From assembly GCF_014655595.1 (NCBI RefSeq), contig NZ_BNBL01000014.1, forward strand, positions 1 through 64,000: a stretch of DNA of 64,000 nucleotides. The letters are read 5' to 3'. The stretch comes from Streptomyces griseocarneus. GTDB lineage: Bacteria; Actinomycetota; Actinomycetes; Streptomycetales; Streptomycetaceae. Within the stretch, counting starts at the first letter, position 1, and each line of letters begins with the position of its first letter. The notes beneath the pieces were generated by a model. That model worked only from the letters and a program-made list of their open reading frames with translations, did no database searches and was not told where the DNA came from. A program made the translations under genes and the position numbers. Positions 35,317 through 43,714 of the stretch are shown here, in pieces.

Positions 35317-35946
35317 TCACCCCCCGTCCCGCCGCCCGCGCCCGAGCATGCCGTGCAGCAGCTCCGCCATCCCCGCGCGCAGCTGCGCCTCGCCGGGCAC
35401 CTCGGCGTGGTACGACCCCGCGGCGCACGAGAACATCAGCCCCTCGCACCAGGCGATGAGGGACAGCGCGTGCCGTTCCGGGTCGGCCGATCCCGCCGCC
35501 GCCATCAGCGCCACCAGCGGCTCCCGGAAGTGGCCCCGCCCCGTCGCGTCGTAGATCTCCCGCAGTTCGGGCCGCCGGGCCGCCTCCAGCGCCAGCTCGT
35601 AGCGGGCCAGCAGCAGCTCCCGCTGCCCGGTCAGCGAGCCGTGCAGGGCGGGCGCGAGCGCCTCGGCCAGCGCGTCCGGGCCGCCCGCCGGGTCCGGCAG
35701 CTCCGCGGTGCCCAGCACCGCCGCCTCGCGCACGGCCAGCCGCCGCACCGCGGCCTCCAGCAGTGCCGCGCGGGTGCGGGCCCGGTTGGACGTCGAGCCC
35801 GGCGGCAGCCCCGCCGCCTCGTCCACGGCGCGGTGGGTCAGGCCGCGCATGCCGCGTTCGGCGAGCAGGGCCAGGGCGGTGTCGGCGATGAGCTCGGTGC
35901 GGGAGGCGGCGCCCGGGGGAGGGGCGGCGGGACGTTCCGTGGTCAT
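35317..35946 (-). CDS. TetR-family transcriptional repressor
   Basis: A 209-residue regulator with the TetR helix-turn-helix at about 17-62 (LIADTALALLAERGMRGLTH, then AAGLPPGSTSNRARTR) and a helical ligand domain. TAGGTT lies 6 nt before ATG 35946, so the transcript is probably leaderless. It diverges from an FAD monooxygenase. Two identical-type inverted repeats lie between them and are the likely operators for repression of both genes. Confidence 0.9.
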   Translation of the reverse strand: MTTERPAAPPPGAASRTELIADTALALLAERGMRGLTHRAVDEAAGLPPGSTSNRARTRAALLEAAVRRLAVREAAVLGTAELPDPAGGPDALAEALAPALHGSLTGQRELLLARYELALEAARRPELREIYDATGRGHFREPLVALMAAAGSADPERHALSLIAWCEGLMFSCAAGSYHAEVPGEAQLRAGMAELLHGMLGRGRRDGG

Positions 35947-35966
35947 GAGTCCAACCTAGCCGTTCC

Positions 35967-36002
35967 ACTACGGGCGTAGTAACCTGCAACTACACCTGTA
36001 GT
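35967..36002. promoter_or_regulatory. Twin TetR operators
   Basis: ACTACGGGCGTAGT (35967-35980) and ACTACACCTGTAGT (35989-36002) are both perfect ACTAC-N4-GTAGT inverted repeats. Their centres are 22 bp apart, two helical turns, so two dimers would sit on the same face of the DNA. Confidence 0.8.
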
Positions 36003-36062
36003 GGTCGGTTCCCGTGGGTCGAGCCCTCGCGACCGTCCGCGCCCCCATGCCGAGGAGGAGCC

Positions 36063-37283
36063 ATGGAACAGCCCCACGCCGTGATCGTCGGTGCCGGAAT
36101 CGGCGGTCTCACCGCGGCGGTGGCCCTGCACCGCACGGGCTGGCGGGTCACCGTCCTCGAACGCGCCGCCTCCCTCGAGCCCGTCGGCGCAGGCATCTCC
36201 CTCGCCCCCAATGCCCAGCGCGCCCTCGACGTCATCGGCCTGGGCGACGAGGTCCGGGCCCTGGCCGCCTGGCAGGGCGACGGCGGGCTGCGGGCACCGG
36301 GCGGCCGCTGGCTCTCGCGCACCGACAGCGATGCCGCGGCCCGGCGCTTCGGCGGCCCCCTGGTCCTCCTGCACCGCGCCACCCTCGCCGGCCTGCTCTC
36401 CTCCCGCCTGCCCGACGGGGCCATACGCACAGGAGAGGACGCCTCCCTGGCCGACCCCGGTGATGCCGGCCGCCCCGCCGTCGTCACCGCCTCCGACGGC
36501 GAGATCGAGGCGGACCTCGTCGTCGGCGCCGACGGCATCCACTCCGCCGTGCGCCGTGCCCTCTTCCCCGGCCACCCCGGCCCCGCCTACGCCGGATTCA
36601 CCACCTGGCGGGTCGTCACCCCCGCCCCCGTAGGGCCGTTCGCCCCCCACGAGACCTGGGGCCGTGGCCGGCTCTGGGGCACCCAGCCGCTGAAGGACGG
36701 ACGGATCTACGCCTACGCCGCCGCCCTCGCCCCGGCGGGAAGCAGGGCACCCGACGACGAGAAGGCCGAACTCCTGCGCCGCTTCGGCACCTGGCACGCC
36801 CCGGTCCCCGGCATCCTCGCCGCGATCACCCCCGGCGACGTCCTCCGTCACGACGTCCATCACATGACCGACCCGCTGCCCGCCCACCACCGCGGGCGCA
36901 CCGCCCTCGTCGGCGACGCCGCCCACGCCATGGCCCCCAGCCTCGGCCAGGGCGGCAACCAGGCCATCGAGGACGCCGTCGTCCTCGCCCACCACCTGGC
37001 TTCCGGCCGGCCGGACACGGCGTCCGCGCTGGCCGCCTACACCCGCGACCGGCTGCCCCGCACCACCGCCGTCGTGCGCCGCTCGGCCTCGGCGGCACGG
37101 CTGTTCATGCTCACCGCCGCCCCCGCGGTCGCCCTGCGCGACGTCGGGATCGCCGCCGTCAGCCGATTCGCCCCGGGAGCGCTGCTGCGCGGATTCGACG
37201 GCATAGCCGACTGGCGGCCGCCCGTTCGCACGTATGCTGCACAGACGGAACGGACGAATCGCACGTCACAGGAGGCACAGTGA
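36063..37283 (+). CDS. FAD-dependent monooxygenase (aromatic hydroxylase type)
   Basis: A 406-residue class A flavoprotein monooxygenase. It has the N-terminal GXGXXG (IVGAGIGGLTAAVAL), a DG motif (GADGIHSAVRRALFPG), and the FAD-ribityl GD motif in LVGDAAHAMAPSLGQGGNQ. It probably hydroxylates or epoxidises a small aromatic or unsaturated compound. AGGAGGAGCC precedes ATG 36063. Its end overlaps the next gene by 4 bp. Control by the divergent TetR protein is strongly suggested by the twin operators. Confidence 0.9.
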   Translation: MEQPHAVIVGAGIGGLTAAVALHRTGWRVTVLERAASLEPVGAGISLAPNAQRALDVIGLGDEVRALAAWQGDGGLRAPGGRWLSRTDSDAAARRFGGPLVLLHRATLAGLLSSRLPDGAIRTGEDASLADPGDAGRPAVVTASDGEIEADLVVGADGIHSAVRRALFPGHPGPAYAGFTTWRVVTPAPVGPFAPHETWGRGRLWGTQPLKDGRIYAYAAALAPAGSRAPDDEKAELLRRFGTWHAPVPGILAAITPGDVLRHDVHHMTDPLPAHHRGRTALVGDAAHAMAPSLGQGGNQAIEDAVVLAHHLASGRPDTASALAAYTRDRLPRTTAVVRRSASAARLFMLTAAPAVALRDVGIAAVSRFAPGALLRGFDGIADWRPPVRTYAAQTERTNRTSQEAQ

Positions 37284-38185
37284 AGGTCGGCTGCATCGGT
37301 CTGGGCGACATCGCGCAGAAGGCGTACCTGCCCGTGCTCGCCGCGCACCCGGGCCTCGTGCCGCACCTGCAGACCCGCACGCCGGCCACCCTCCACCGGG
37401 TCGCCGACACCTACCGCGTGCCCGACGCCCACCGCCACACCGACCTCGACTCCCTGCTCGCGGCCGGCCTCGACGCGGCGTTCGTGCACGCCCCCACCGA
37501 GGCCCACCCCGAGATCGTCACCCGCCTCCTCGAAGCGGACGTCCCCGTCTACGTCGACAAGCCCCTGGCCTACTCCTACGCGGAGAGCGAGCGGCTGGTC
37601 CACCTGGCCCGGGAGCGCAGGGTCTCGCTGGCGGTCGGCTTCAACCGCCGCCACGCGCCCGGGTACGCCCAGTGCCTGGAGCACCCGCGCGACCTGATCC
37701 TGATGCAGAAGAACCGGGTCGGCCTCCCCGAAGCCGCGCGCAGCCTCGTCTTCGACGACTTCATACACGTCGTCGACACCCTGCGCTTCCTCGCGCCGGG
37801 CCCCGTCGACCACGTCGACGTACGGTCGAGGACGCGCGACGGCCTGCTGCACCACGTCGTGCTCCAGCTCTCCGGCGACGGCTTCACCGCCATCGGCACC
37901 ATGAACCGCATGAGCGGCTCCACCGAGGAGATCCTCGAGGTGTCGGGCCAGGACTCCAAGCGGCAGGTCCTCAACCTCGCCGAGGTGATCGACCACAAGG
38001 GACAGCCGACCGTCCGCCGCCGCGGCGACTGGGTCCCCGTCGCCCGCCAGCGGGGCATCGAACAGGTCGCGCACGCCTTCCTCGACGCCGTCCGGGCGGG
38101 GTCCACCCTCGACGCCGAGGACGCGCTGCGCACCCACGAGCTGTGCGAACGCGTCGTCACTCTCGTTCAGCAGCAGGCTTCCTGA
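37280..38185 (+). CDS. Gfo/Idh/MocA family oxidoreductase
   Basis: A 301-residue NAD(P)-dependent dehydrogenase. A Rossmann domain with GCIGLGDIAQKAYLPVLA and the dinucleotide-domain motif VDKPLAYS (EKP/DKP type) precedes the alpha/beta substrate domain. The substrate is probably a sugar or polyol, but cannot be named. GTG 37280 overlaps the monooxygenase stop and has GGAGG upstream, so the two genes are coupled. Its last 29 bp overlap the 3' end of lnt on the other strand. Confidence 0.87.
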   Translation: MKVGCIGLGDIAQKAYLPVLAAHPGLVPHLQTRTPATLHRVADTYRVPDAHRHTDLDSLLAAGLDAAFVHAPTEAHPEIVTRLLEADVPVYVDKPLAYSYAESERLVHLARERRVSLAVGFNRRHAPGYAQCLEHPRDLILMQKNRVGLPEAARSLVFDDFIHVVDTLRFLAPGPVDHVDVRSRTRDGLLHHVVLQLSGDGFTAIGTMNRMSGSTEEILEVSGQDSKRQVLNLAEVIDHKGQPTVRRRGDWVPVARQRGIEQVAHAFLDAVRAGSTLDAEDALRTHELCERVVTLVQQQAS

Positions 38186-39710
38186 CGGTCCGTCGGATCC
38201 TTCGCAGTCCCTCGACGGCACAGGTGACGGCCAGGACCGCGAGTGAGCCGTACAGGACCCAGTCGCCGGTCCGTACGTACGGGCTCGTCCCGCGCGCCAG
38301 CGGTACGTCGTAGACGGCGGCCGCGGAGCGGTCCGGGCCGAGCCGCTCGCCGATCAGGTGGCCGTGGGCGTCCGCGACCGTGCTCACGCCGGTCAGGGTC
38401 GCGTGCACCATCGGCCGCCAGGTCTCGGCCGCCCGCAGCGCGGCCAGCGAGGCGTGCTGGTACGGCGCCCAGCTGTGCTGGAAGGTAGAGGTCGCCGACT
38501 GGGCGACCAGCAGCTGGGCGCCGTCGCGCGCCAGCCGCCGGCTCATGTCGGGGAACGCCGACTCGAAGCACACAAGCGGGCCGATCCGCAGCCCGCCGCC
38601 CGCGCCCGGCACCCGCATCACCACCGGCCCGTCCCCGCGCCTGCGGTCCTCGGTGGCCGCCTTCCCCACCGACGTGGCCCAGCCCAGCAGCGAGCGGGCG
38701 GGGACGTACTCGCCGAAGGGCACCAGCCGCATCTTGTCGTAGCGGTCGCCGGTCGGTCCGTCGGGGCCGATCAGCACCGAGCTCTTGAAGATGCCCGGCC
38801 GGTCCGAGCGCCGGGCGTCGACGTTCACCAGGAGGTCCGCGCCGACCGTGCGGGAAAGCGCGGCCAGCCGCTCCCGCAGGTCCGGCCGGCTGCCCAGGTC
38901 CTGTCCGACGCTGCTCTCGCCCCACACCACCAGGTCCACCCGCTGCCCCGCAAGCGTCCGCGTGAGCTCCTCCTCGCGGTCGAAGCGGCGCCCCGCGCTG
39001 CCCGGCCCGTCGACCACGCCCGGCTGGACCAGTGCGATGCGCACCGTGCCCGCCGGCTCCGGCACGGGCGCCCACGCCCACACCCAGCCGACCACCGCTC
39101 CGCAGGCCAGGACGCCGCCCAGCGCCGTCCTGCGGGCCCGGGGGGCCGAAATCAGCGCCGCCAGCGCCACGTTGACCGCCACCAGCAGGAAGCCGACCAG
39201 CCAGACGCCGCCCACCGAGGCCAGCCGCAGCGCCGGGGCGACCTGCCACTGACCCGCGCCGAGCAGGCCCCACGGCCCGCCCAAGTACTCCCAGGACCGC
39301 ACCAGTTCGGCCAGCAGCCACCCCGACGGCAGTACCAGCAGGGCCGCCGCCACCCGCCCGGGCCCGGGCGAGCCGCCCAGCAGCCGGTGCGCGAGCAGCC
39401 CCCAGGGGACCCACAACAGGCCCAGCAGGCCCGCCAGTACGAGAATGAAGACATGCAGACTCGGCAGCAGCCAGTGATGCACCGCCAGCAGGAACCCGGC
39501 GCCGCCCAGCCAGCCCAGGAGCGCGGCGCGGCGGGCGGTCGTGGCCGAACGCAGCACGAGCAGCCAGGGCACGAGCGCCACGTACCCCAGCCACCACCAG
39601 GACGGTGCCGGAAACGTCAGGGCGGGCAGCGCGCCCGCGCCGATCGCGGCGGCTCCCCGCCACCAGGACGAGGCGAGGAGCCGCTCCCGCCGCCCCGCAG
39701 TCACCGCCAT
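38157..39710 (-). CDS. lnt: Apolipoprotein N-acyltransferase
   Basis: Transfers an acyl chain to the N-terminal Cys of lipoproteins at the membrane. About seven N-terminal helices are followed by a nitrilase domain with all three catalytic residues: Glu in VVWGESSVGQ, Lys in YDKMRLVPFGEY, Cys in LVCFESAFPD. One further helix is near the C-terminus. 517 residues is normal for the family. GAGGGAGACG precedes ATG 39710. The window's lipoprotein candidates (Rieske, 34532 gene) are potential substrates. It overlaps the Gfo/Idh gene by 29 bp. Confidence 0.93.
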   Translation of the reverse strand: MAVTAGRRERLLASSWWRGAAAIGAGALPALTFPAPSWWWLGYVALVPWLLVLRSATTARRAALLGWLGGAGFLLAVHHWLLPSLHVFILVLAGLLGLLWVPWGLLAHRLLGGSPGPGRVAAALLVLPSGWLLAELVRSWEYLGGPWGLLGAGQWQVAPALRLASVGGVWLVGFLLVAVNVALAALISAPRARRTALGGVLACGAVVGWVWAWAPVPEPAGTVRIALVQPGVVDGPGSAGRRFDREEELTRTLAGQRVDLVVWGESSVGQDLGSRPDLRERLAALSRTVGADLLVNVDARRSDRPGIFKSSVLIGPDGPTGDRYDKMRLVPFGEYVPARSLLGWATSVGKAATEDRRRGDGPVVMRVPGAGGGLRIGPLVCFESAFPDMSRRLARDGAQLLVAQSATSTFQHSWAPYQHASLAALRAAETWRPMVHATLTGVSTVADAHGHLIGERLGPDRSAAAVYDVPLARGTSPYVRTGDWVLYGSLAVLAVTCAVEGLRRIRRTVRKPAAERE

Positions 39711-40249
39711 GCGCGTCTCCCTCGTTCCGGCCGGTCACCAGTGTGCGCCAGTGAGGCGGCGGGACACAGGGGGCGCCCTCTGCGACACGCTGCGACGGCG
39801 TTGCGGGGGCATTGCGGGGGCGCGAATGGCACATGCCCAGCGCCCCCTCGATCGTCCGCACACCAGGCCCTCCAGCGGGATCCGGCCATGTGCCGGGCGG
39901 CCGGAATATCGCCTACCGTGAGGCCAAAACCCCGACAACGGTGCGCAAGTTTCAGTCTTTCTGGTCTTCAAGTAAGGCAAAAATGACTTGATTTGATCTA
40001 AGGTGAAGCGAATCGATCGTAGTCGCGCACGTCAGAAAGGCCCGTGCCGGTACGTACCGTGGGTTATCGCTGACCCGGCGTGGGCAGGTACCGGGCAAAA
40101 CTGGACAGGAACGCTGGCCGTTGGTCGCTGGGGGGCGGCGTGACACGCACGCGTGATCGAATAGGTATCCCGCCGGAGGGGACCGTCCCCCTTCGTAGCC
40201 GACCGTTCCGTTCGTCCATCCACCGACAGCCGATGTCCCGGAGGACTTC
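39711..40249. other. 539-bp intergenic region before the terpene cassette
   Basis: No gene is seen. The stretch 39920-40030 is clearly richer in A/T than its neighbours and holds TAAGGT (39999-40004), a possible -10 box without a convincing -35. The GTTGCGGGGGC/ATTGCGGGGGC repeats near 39800 are noted. The promoter of lnt and that of the methyltransferase-cyclase cassette must both lie here. Confidence 0.55.
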
Positions 40250-41158
40250 ATGGACCACCTTGTTGCTGAAGTGACCGCTGCTGCTGACGTGGTACGTGAT
40301 AAGACCCAGGTGCCTTCGTACTACTCGCGCAAGACCACGGACATCCTGCACAAGTACGGGCCTGGACCGCGGGTGCACTTCCACGTGGGCATCTTCGATA
40401 CCGGTGCCACCCCCAACACCACGGTGTCGCAGACCATGCTCAGGCGGCGCCTGTTCGACTCCCAGGAGGCCGCGCTCGCGCACGCGGCCCAGGCCTGGCG
40501 CGTGGCCGAGAACCCACCCGCCCGGCTCTTCGACATCGGCTGCGGCCTCGGCGGCGGGTCCATCTACTGGGCCCAGGAGTACGGTTGCTCCGTCACCGCC
40601 ATCACCGTGACCGCCAAACACGTCCCCGTGATGGCCGAACTGGTCCGCAAGGCCGGCGTCGAGGACCGCGTCACCCCGGTCCTCGGCGACATCCACGACC
40701 TGCGCGAGGAGCGGACGTACGACGCGGCCGTCGCCATCGAGAGCTCGGGATACATGGACCGCGAGCGGCTCTTCTCGGTGGTGGCCAAGGCGCTCAAGCC
40801 GGGCGGCTGGTTCGGCATCCAGGAACACTTCCTGTGCCGCCCCGAGTGGACGGCCTTCATCGACGGCTATTACAAGACCCGCCTGGGCACGCTCCCCGAG
40901 TACATCGCGGCCGCCCACGCCGCCGGCTTCACCCTGGAACAGGACGAGGACCTGACCGACCGCGTGGCCGAGTTCTGGGTGCAGTCCATGGCCTGGACCA
41001 CGGCCGAGCTCGACCGGGTGGAACACGCGGGCACGCAGTCCCCCATCGCGAAGAACCGGCTGCTGGAGTCGGCGCTCGCCCACGGCAAGCTCTTCCGGGT
41101 GTGGCGCGACCACGCCGTCGAGACCCGCCAGCTGCTCTTCCGGCTCGAAGGAAGGTGA
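40250..41158 (+). CDS. SAM-dependent C-methyltransferase of a terpene cassette
   Basis: A 302-residue class I methyltransferase. SAM motif I is LFDIGCGLGGGSIYWA. The N-terminus YYSRKTTDILHKYGPGPRVH resembles small-molecule C-methyltransferases acting on prenyl diphosphates. It is not a close match to the geranyl-diphosphate 2-methyltransferase I remember from the methylisoborneol pathway. Candidate substrates are GPP, FPP or IPP. GGAGG lies 8 nt before ATG 40250. The terpene cyclase starts 1 nt after its stop, so the two should act in sequence: methylation of a prenyl diphosphate, then cyclisation to a homoterpenoid. Confidence 0.85.
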   Translation: MDHLVAEVTAAADVVRDKTQVPSYYSRKTTDILHKYGPGPRVHFHVGIFDTGATPNTTVSQTMLRRRLFDSQEAALAHAAQAWRVAENPPARLFDIGCGLGGGSIYWAQEYGCSVTAITVTAKHVPVMAELVRKAGVEDRVTPVLGDIHDLREERTYDAAVAIESSGYMDRERLFSVVAKALKPGGWFGIQEHFLCRPEWTAFIDGYYKTRLGTLPEYIAAAHAAGFTLEQDEDLTDRVAEFWVQSMAWTTAELDRVEHAGTQSPIAKNRLLESALAHGKLFRVWRDHAVETRQLLFRLEGR

Positions 41159-41159
41159 C

Positions 41160-42386
41160 ATGAGCGACGGCGCAGTGCGCGCTTCGGCGATCGGCTGGCG
41201 GCTACCGCCGTTCTACTGCCCGATCGAATCGCCCGTCCACCCGCGCGTGGACGAGCTGGAGCGACGGGCCATCTCCTGGCTGGACTCGACCGGCATCTTC
41301 CGCGACGAGACCGAACGGGCCTGGAGCATCGCCACCCACAGCACCGACTTCAGCTGCCGCATCATCCCCTACGGCCGGGACGAGCCGCTGCTGCTGTTCA
41401 TCGAGTGGAACCACTGGGCGTTCGCCCTCGACGACGTCTGGCACGACACCGGCAGCGCCGACATCCGCACGGCCGCCATCGTGGACCTCAACGCGCGGAT
41501 CTCCCGCTCCCTGGAGGCCCCGGGCTCCGCCATGCTCGGCGACAGCCCGTTCGACGCGGCCCTGGAGGACCTCGCGGCCCGCACCCGCGCCATGGCCACA
41601 CCGGTCCAGCTCCGGCGCGTGGCCGAGGGGATGCGGGACTGGCTGCTCGGCGCCTCCTGGCAGGTCAGCAACATCGAGCGCCGCGTCATGCCCACGCTCT
41701 CCGACTACGTCGCCCTGCGGCCGTCCATCAACGGAACCCGCTTCTCGCTGTCCTGGAGCGAGATCGCCAGTGGCATCGAGGTGCCGGACAGCGACCTGTA
41801 CTCCGCCCCGGTGCAGGCCCTCACCGAGGCCGCCGGCTTCATCGTCAGCTGTGACAACGACCTGTTCTCCTACGCCAAGGAGGACAACCAGGAGACCACG
41901 GACCAGAACATCGTCAACGTCCTCGTCCACCACGACGGCAGCTCCCCGGAGCGGGCCCTGCGCGACGCCCTGGCCATAAGGGACCGTGCCATGACGCTCT
42001 TCCTGCGGCTCCGCGAACAGATCGCCCGCGAAGCCGACCCGGAGCTGCTGCGCTACCTCGAGGCGCTGGGGCACTACATCTCCGGCTGCATCCGGTGGAT
42101 GAACGCCGCGCCGCGCTACGCCAGCCCGCGGAACCGTTACGACCTCCCGGTCCCCGGCGCGACCTACGGCATAACGTGGCGCGACACCCCCAGCGACCCC
42201 GGCACCGGGCCGCTGCCCATAGCGTCGGCGGCCTGGTGGTGGGATCAGCTCGACGCCACGGCTCAGCGGCGCCGGAACCACCGCGTCAGCGACCTCCACC
42301 GGGAGGCGCGGGTGCCGGAGGCGCGGACCGGCGGCGCCGGGATCGCCGTGGGCTGCTCGGGCGCCAAGGCCCGGCCGGACTCGTGA
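41160..42386 (+). CDS. Class I terpene cyclase
   Basis: A 408-residue terpene synthase fold with all expected motifs. The Asp-rich DDVWHD is at 91-96, the sensor Arg is R187 in VALRPSING, the NSE triad NDLFSYAKE is at 233-241, and the C-terminal RY pair is R319-Y320. Magnesium-dependent ionisation of a prenyl diphosphate followed by cyclisation is expected. Pairing with a methyltransferase suggests a C11, C12 or C16 product rather than geosmin or a plain sesquiterpene. A C-terminal tail of about 50 residues extends past the fold and lies opposite the end of the P450 gene (124-bp overlap). Confidence 0.9.
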   Translation: MSDGAVRASAIGWRLPPFYCPIESPVHPRVDELERRAISWLDSTGIFRDETERAWSIATHSTDFSCRIIPYGRDEPLLLFIEWNHWAFALDDVWHDTGSADIRTAAIVDLNARISRSLEAPGSAMLGDSPFDAALEDLAARTRAMATPVQLRRVAEGMRDWLLGASWQVSNIERRVMPTLSDYVALRPSINGTRFSLSWSEIASGIEVPDSDLYSAPVQALTEAAGFIVSCDNDLFSYAKEDNQETTDQNIVNVLVHHDGSSPERALRDALAIRDRAMTLFLRLREQIAREADPELLRYLEALGHYISGCIRWMNAAPRYASPRNRYDLPVPGATYGITWRDTPSDPGTGPLPIASAAWWWDQLDATAQRRRNHRVSDLHREARVPEARTGGAGIAVGCSGAKARPDS

Positions 42387-43714
42387 TCCGCGATGGCCGC
42401 GGTCGTGGTCACCGGTTCGGTCCGCTCGGCGGGCAGCGGCTGCTGCGAAGTGAACTTGACCGGCAGCGCCACGAGATGACGTGACATCAGGGACGAGATC
42501 CAGCGCAGTTCGTCCTCGGGGGCGGCCAGCTGGATGTCGGGCAGCCGGTTCAGCAGCGCCTCGATGCCGGTGTCCGCGATGGCACGGCCGATGTCCTGGC
42601 CGGGGCACTCGTGTGCACCGCCGCTGAAGGCGAGGTGGGAGCGGTTGCCGTGGACGGGCGTGGTGGGGTCGGGGCGGATCGCGGTGTCGACGTTGGCCGC
42701 GGCGAGGCCCAGCACGAGGGCGTCCCCGGCCTTGATCTTCTGCCCGCCGAGTTCCGTGTCCTGGGTCGCCCAGCGGCCGAGGATGGTGGTGAAGGGAGGC
42801 TCGTCCCAGAGGACCTGCTCGACTGCGTCGGGCAGCGTCATGTGCCCGCCGGCCAGATTGGCGCGGCAGCGGGGGTCGGTCAGCAGCATCCGCAGAGTGT
42901 TCGCGATCAGATTGGCCGTGGTCTCGAACGCGGCGATGAGCACCAGCCGCAGATGCTGCTGCACCTCGTCGTCGGTGAGCTCGCTGGAGTGCTCCAGCAG
43001 CCAGCTGGTGAAGTCGGGGCCGGGGTCCGTGCGCTTGCGGGCGACCAGCTTGCGCAGGGCCTCCTGCACGTACTCGTTGCTGGCGACGGCGGTCTCGGTG
43101 CCCTTGATCATGTCACGGGCGGCCTTGACCAGCCGGGGGCCGTACTCCTCGGGCATGCCCAGCAGCTGGGTCATGACCAGCATGGGCAGCGGCTCCGCGA
43201 ACTCGTGCACGAGATCGGTGCTGCCCTTGAGGCAGAAGGTGTCGACCAGCTGGTCGGCGAAGCGGGTGATGTGGCGCCGGACCCCGCGCCGGTCGAAGCG
43301 GCCGAGGGAGTCGTTGATGGCGCCGCGCCACCGCTCGTGGACCTGGCCGTCGGCGAACGCGCAGATGGGCTGCCAGGTCGAGATCGGCGCCAGGGGGTGA
43401 TCGGGGGTCAGCTTGCCCTCGCGCATGTCGCGCCAGATGCGGGAGTCGCGCGAGAAGCGCGAGGGCGTGCGGGTGACGTCGAGGTTCTCGCGGTACCCCA
43501 GGATCAGCCAGGCGGGCAGATCACCGTGGAGCAGGACGGGGGCCACGCCGCCGTGCCGGTCGCGCAGCTGCTCGTACAGTCCCATCGGGTCGGCCTCCGC
43601 GGCCGGACCGTACAGCCGCGCGACGCCCCCGGGGCCGTAGGCGTGGGCCGGGCACTGCGGCGGGGGAGCGGCCAGGGTGGTGTCCGCCTGGGAGTGCTCG
43701 TCGGGTGGGGTCAC
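42263..43714 (-). CDS. Cytochrome P450, CYP157-like, lacking the ExxR motif
   Basis: A 483-residue P450. The haem loop is HLAFSGGAHECPG with Cys370, and the I-helix has AAFETT (261-266). The K-helix position reads EQVLW (299-303) instead of ExxR, matching the published CYP157 exception (EQSLW in S. coelicolor CYP157C1). A C-terminal tail of about 65 residues rich in Pro and Arg extends beyond the fold. It overlaps cvnD by 4 bp and is the last gene of the conservon. Its substrate is unknown; the neighbouring homoterpenoid is a plausible one. Confidence 0.92.
   Translation of the reverse strand: MTPPDEHSQADTTLAAPPPQCPAHAYGPGGVARLYGPAAEADPMGLYEQLRDRHGGVAPVLLHGDLPAWLILGYRENLDVTRTPSRFSRDSRIWRDMREGKLTPDHPLAPISTWQPICAFADGQVHERWRGAINDSLGRFDRRGVRRHITRFADQLVDTFCLKGSTDLVHEFAEPLPMLVMTQLLGMPEEYGPRLVKAARDMIKGTETAVASNEYVQEALRKLVARKRTDPGPDFTSWLLEHSSELTDDEVQQHLRLVLIAAFETTANLIANTLRMLLTDPRCRANLAGGHMTLPDAVEQVLWDEPPFTTILGRWATQDTELGGQKIKAGDALVLGLAAANVDTAIRPDPTTPVHGNRSHLAFSGGAHECPGQDIGRAIADTGIEALLNRLPDIQLAAPEDELRWISSLMSRHLVALPVKFTSQQPLPAERTEPVTTTAAIADHESGRALAPEQPTAIPAPPVRASGTRASRWRSLTRWFRRR

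Noticed and set aside
40080..40274. Small plus-strand ORF upstream of the methyltransferase
   Set aside because: Arg/Ser-rich translation, no ribosome site, and it overlaps the methyltransferase start.
40250..42386. Naming the cassette as the 2-methylisoborneol pathway
   Set aside because: The methyltransferase lacks the N-terminal pattern I recall for that enzyme, and the usual cyclic-nucleotide-binding partner gene is absent. The product is left open.
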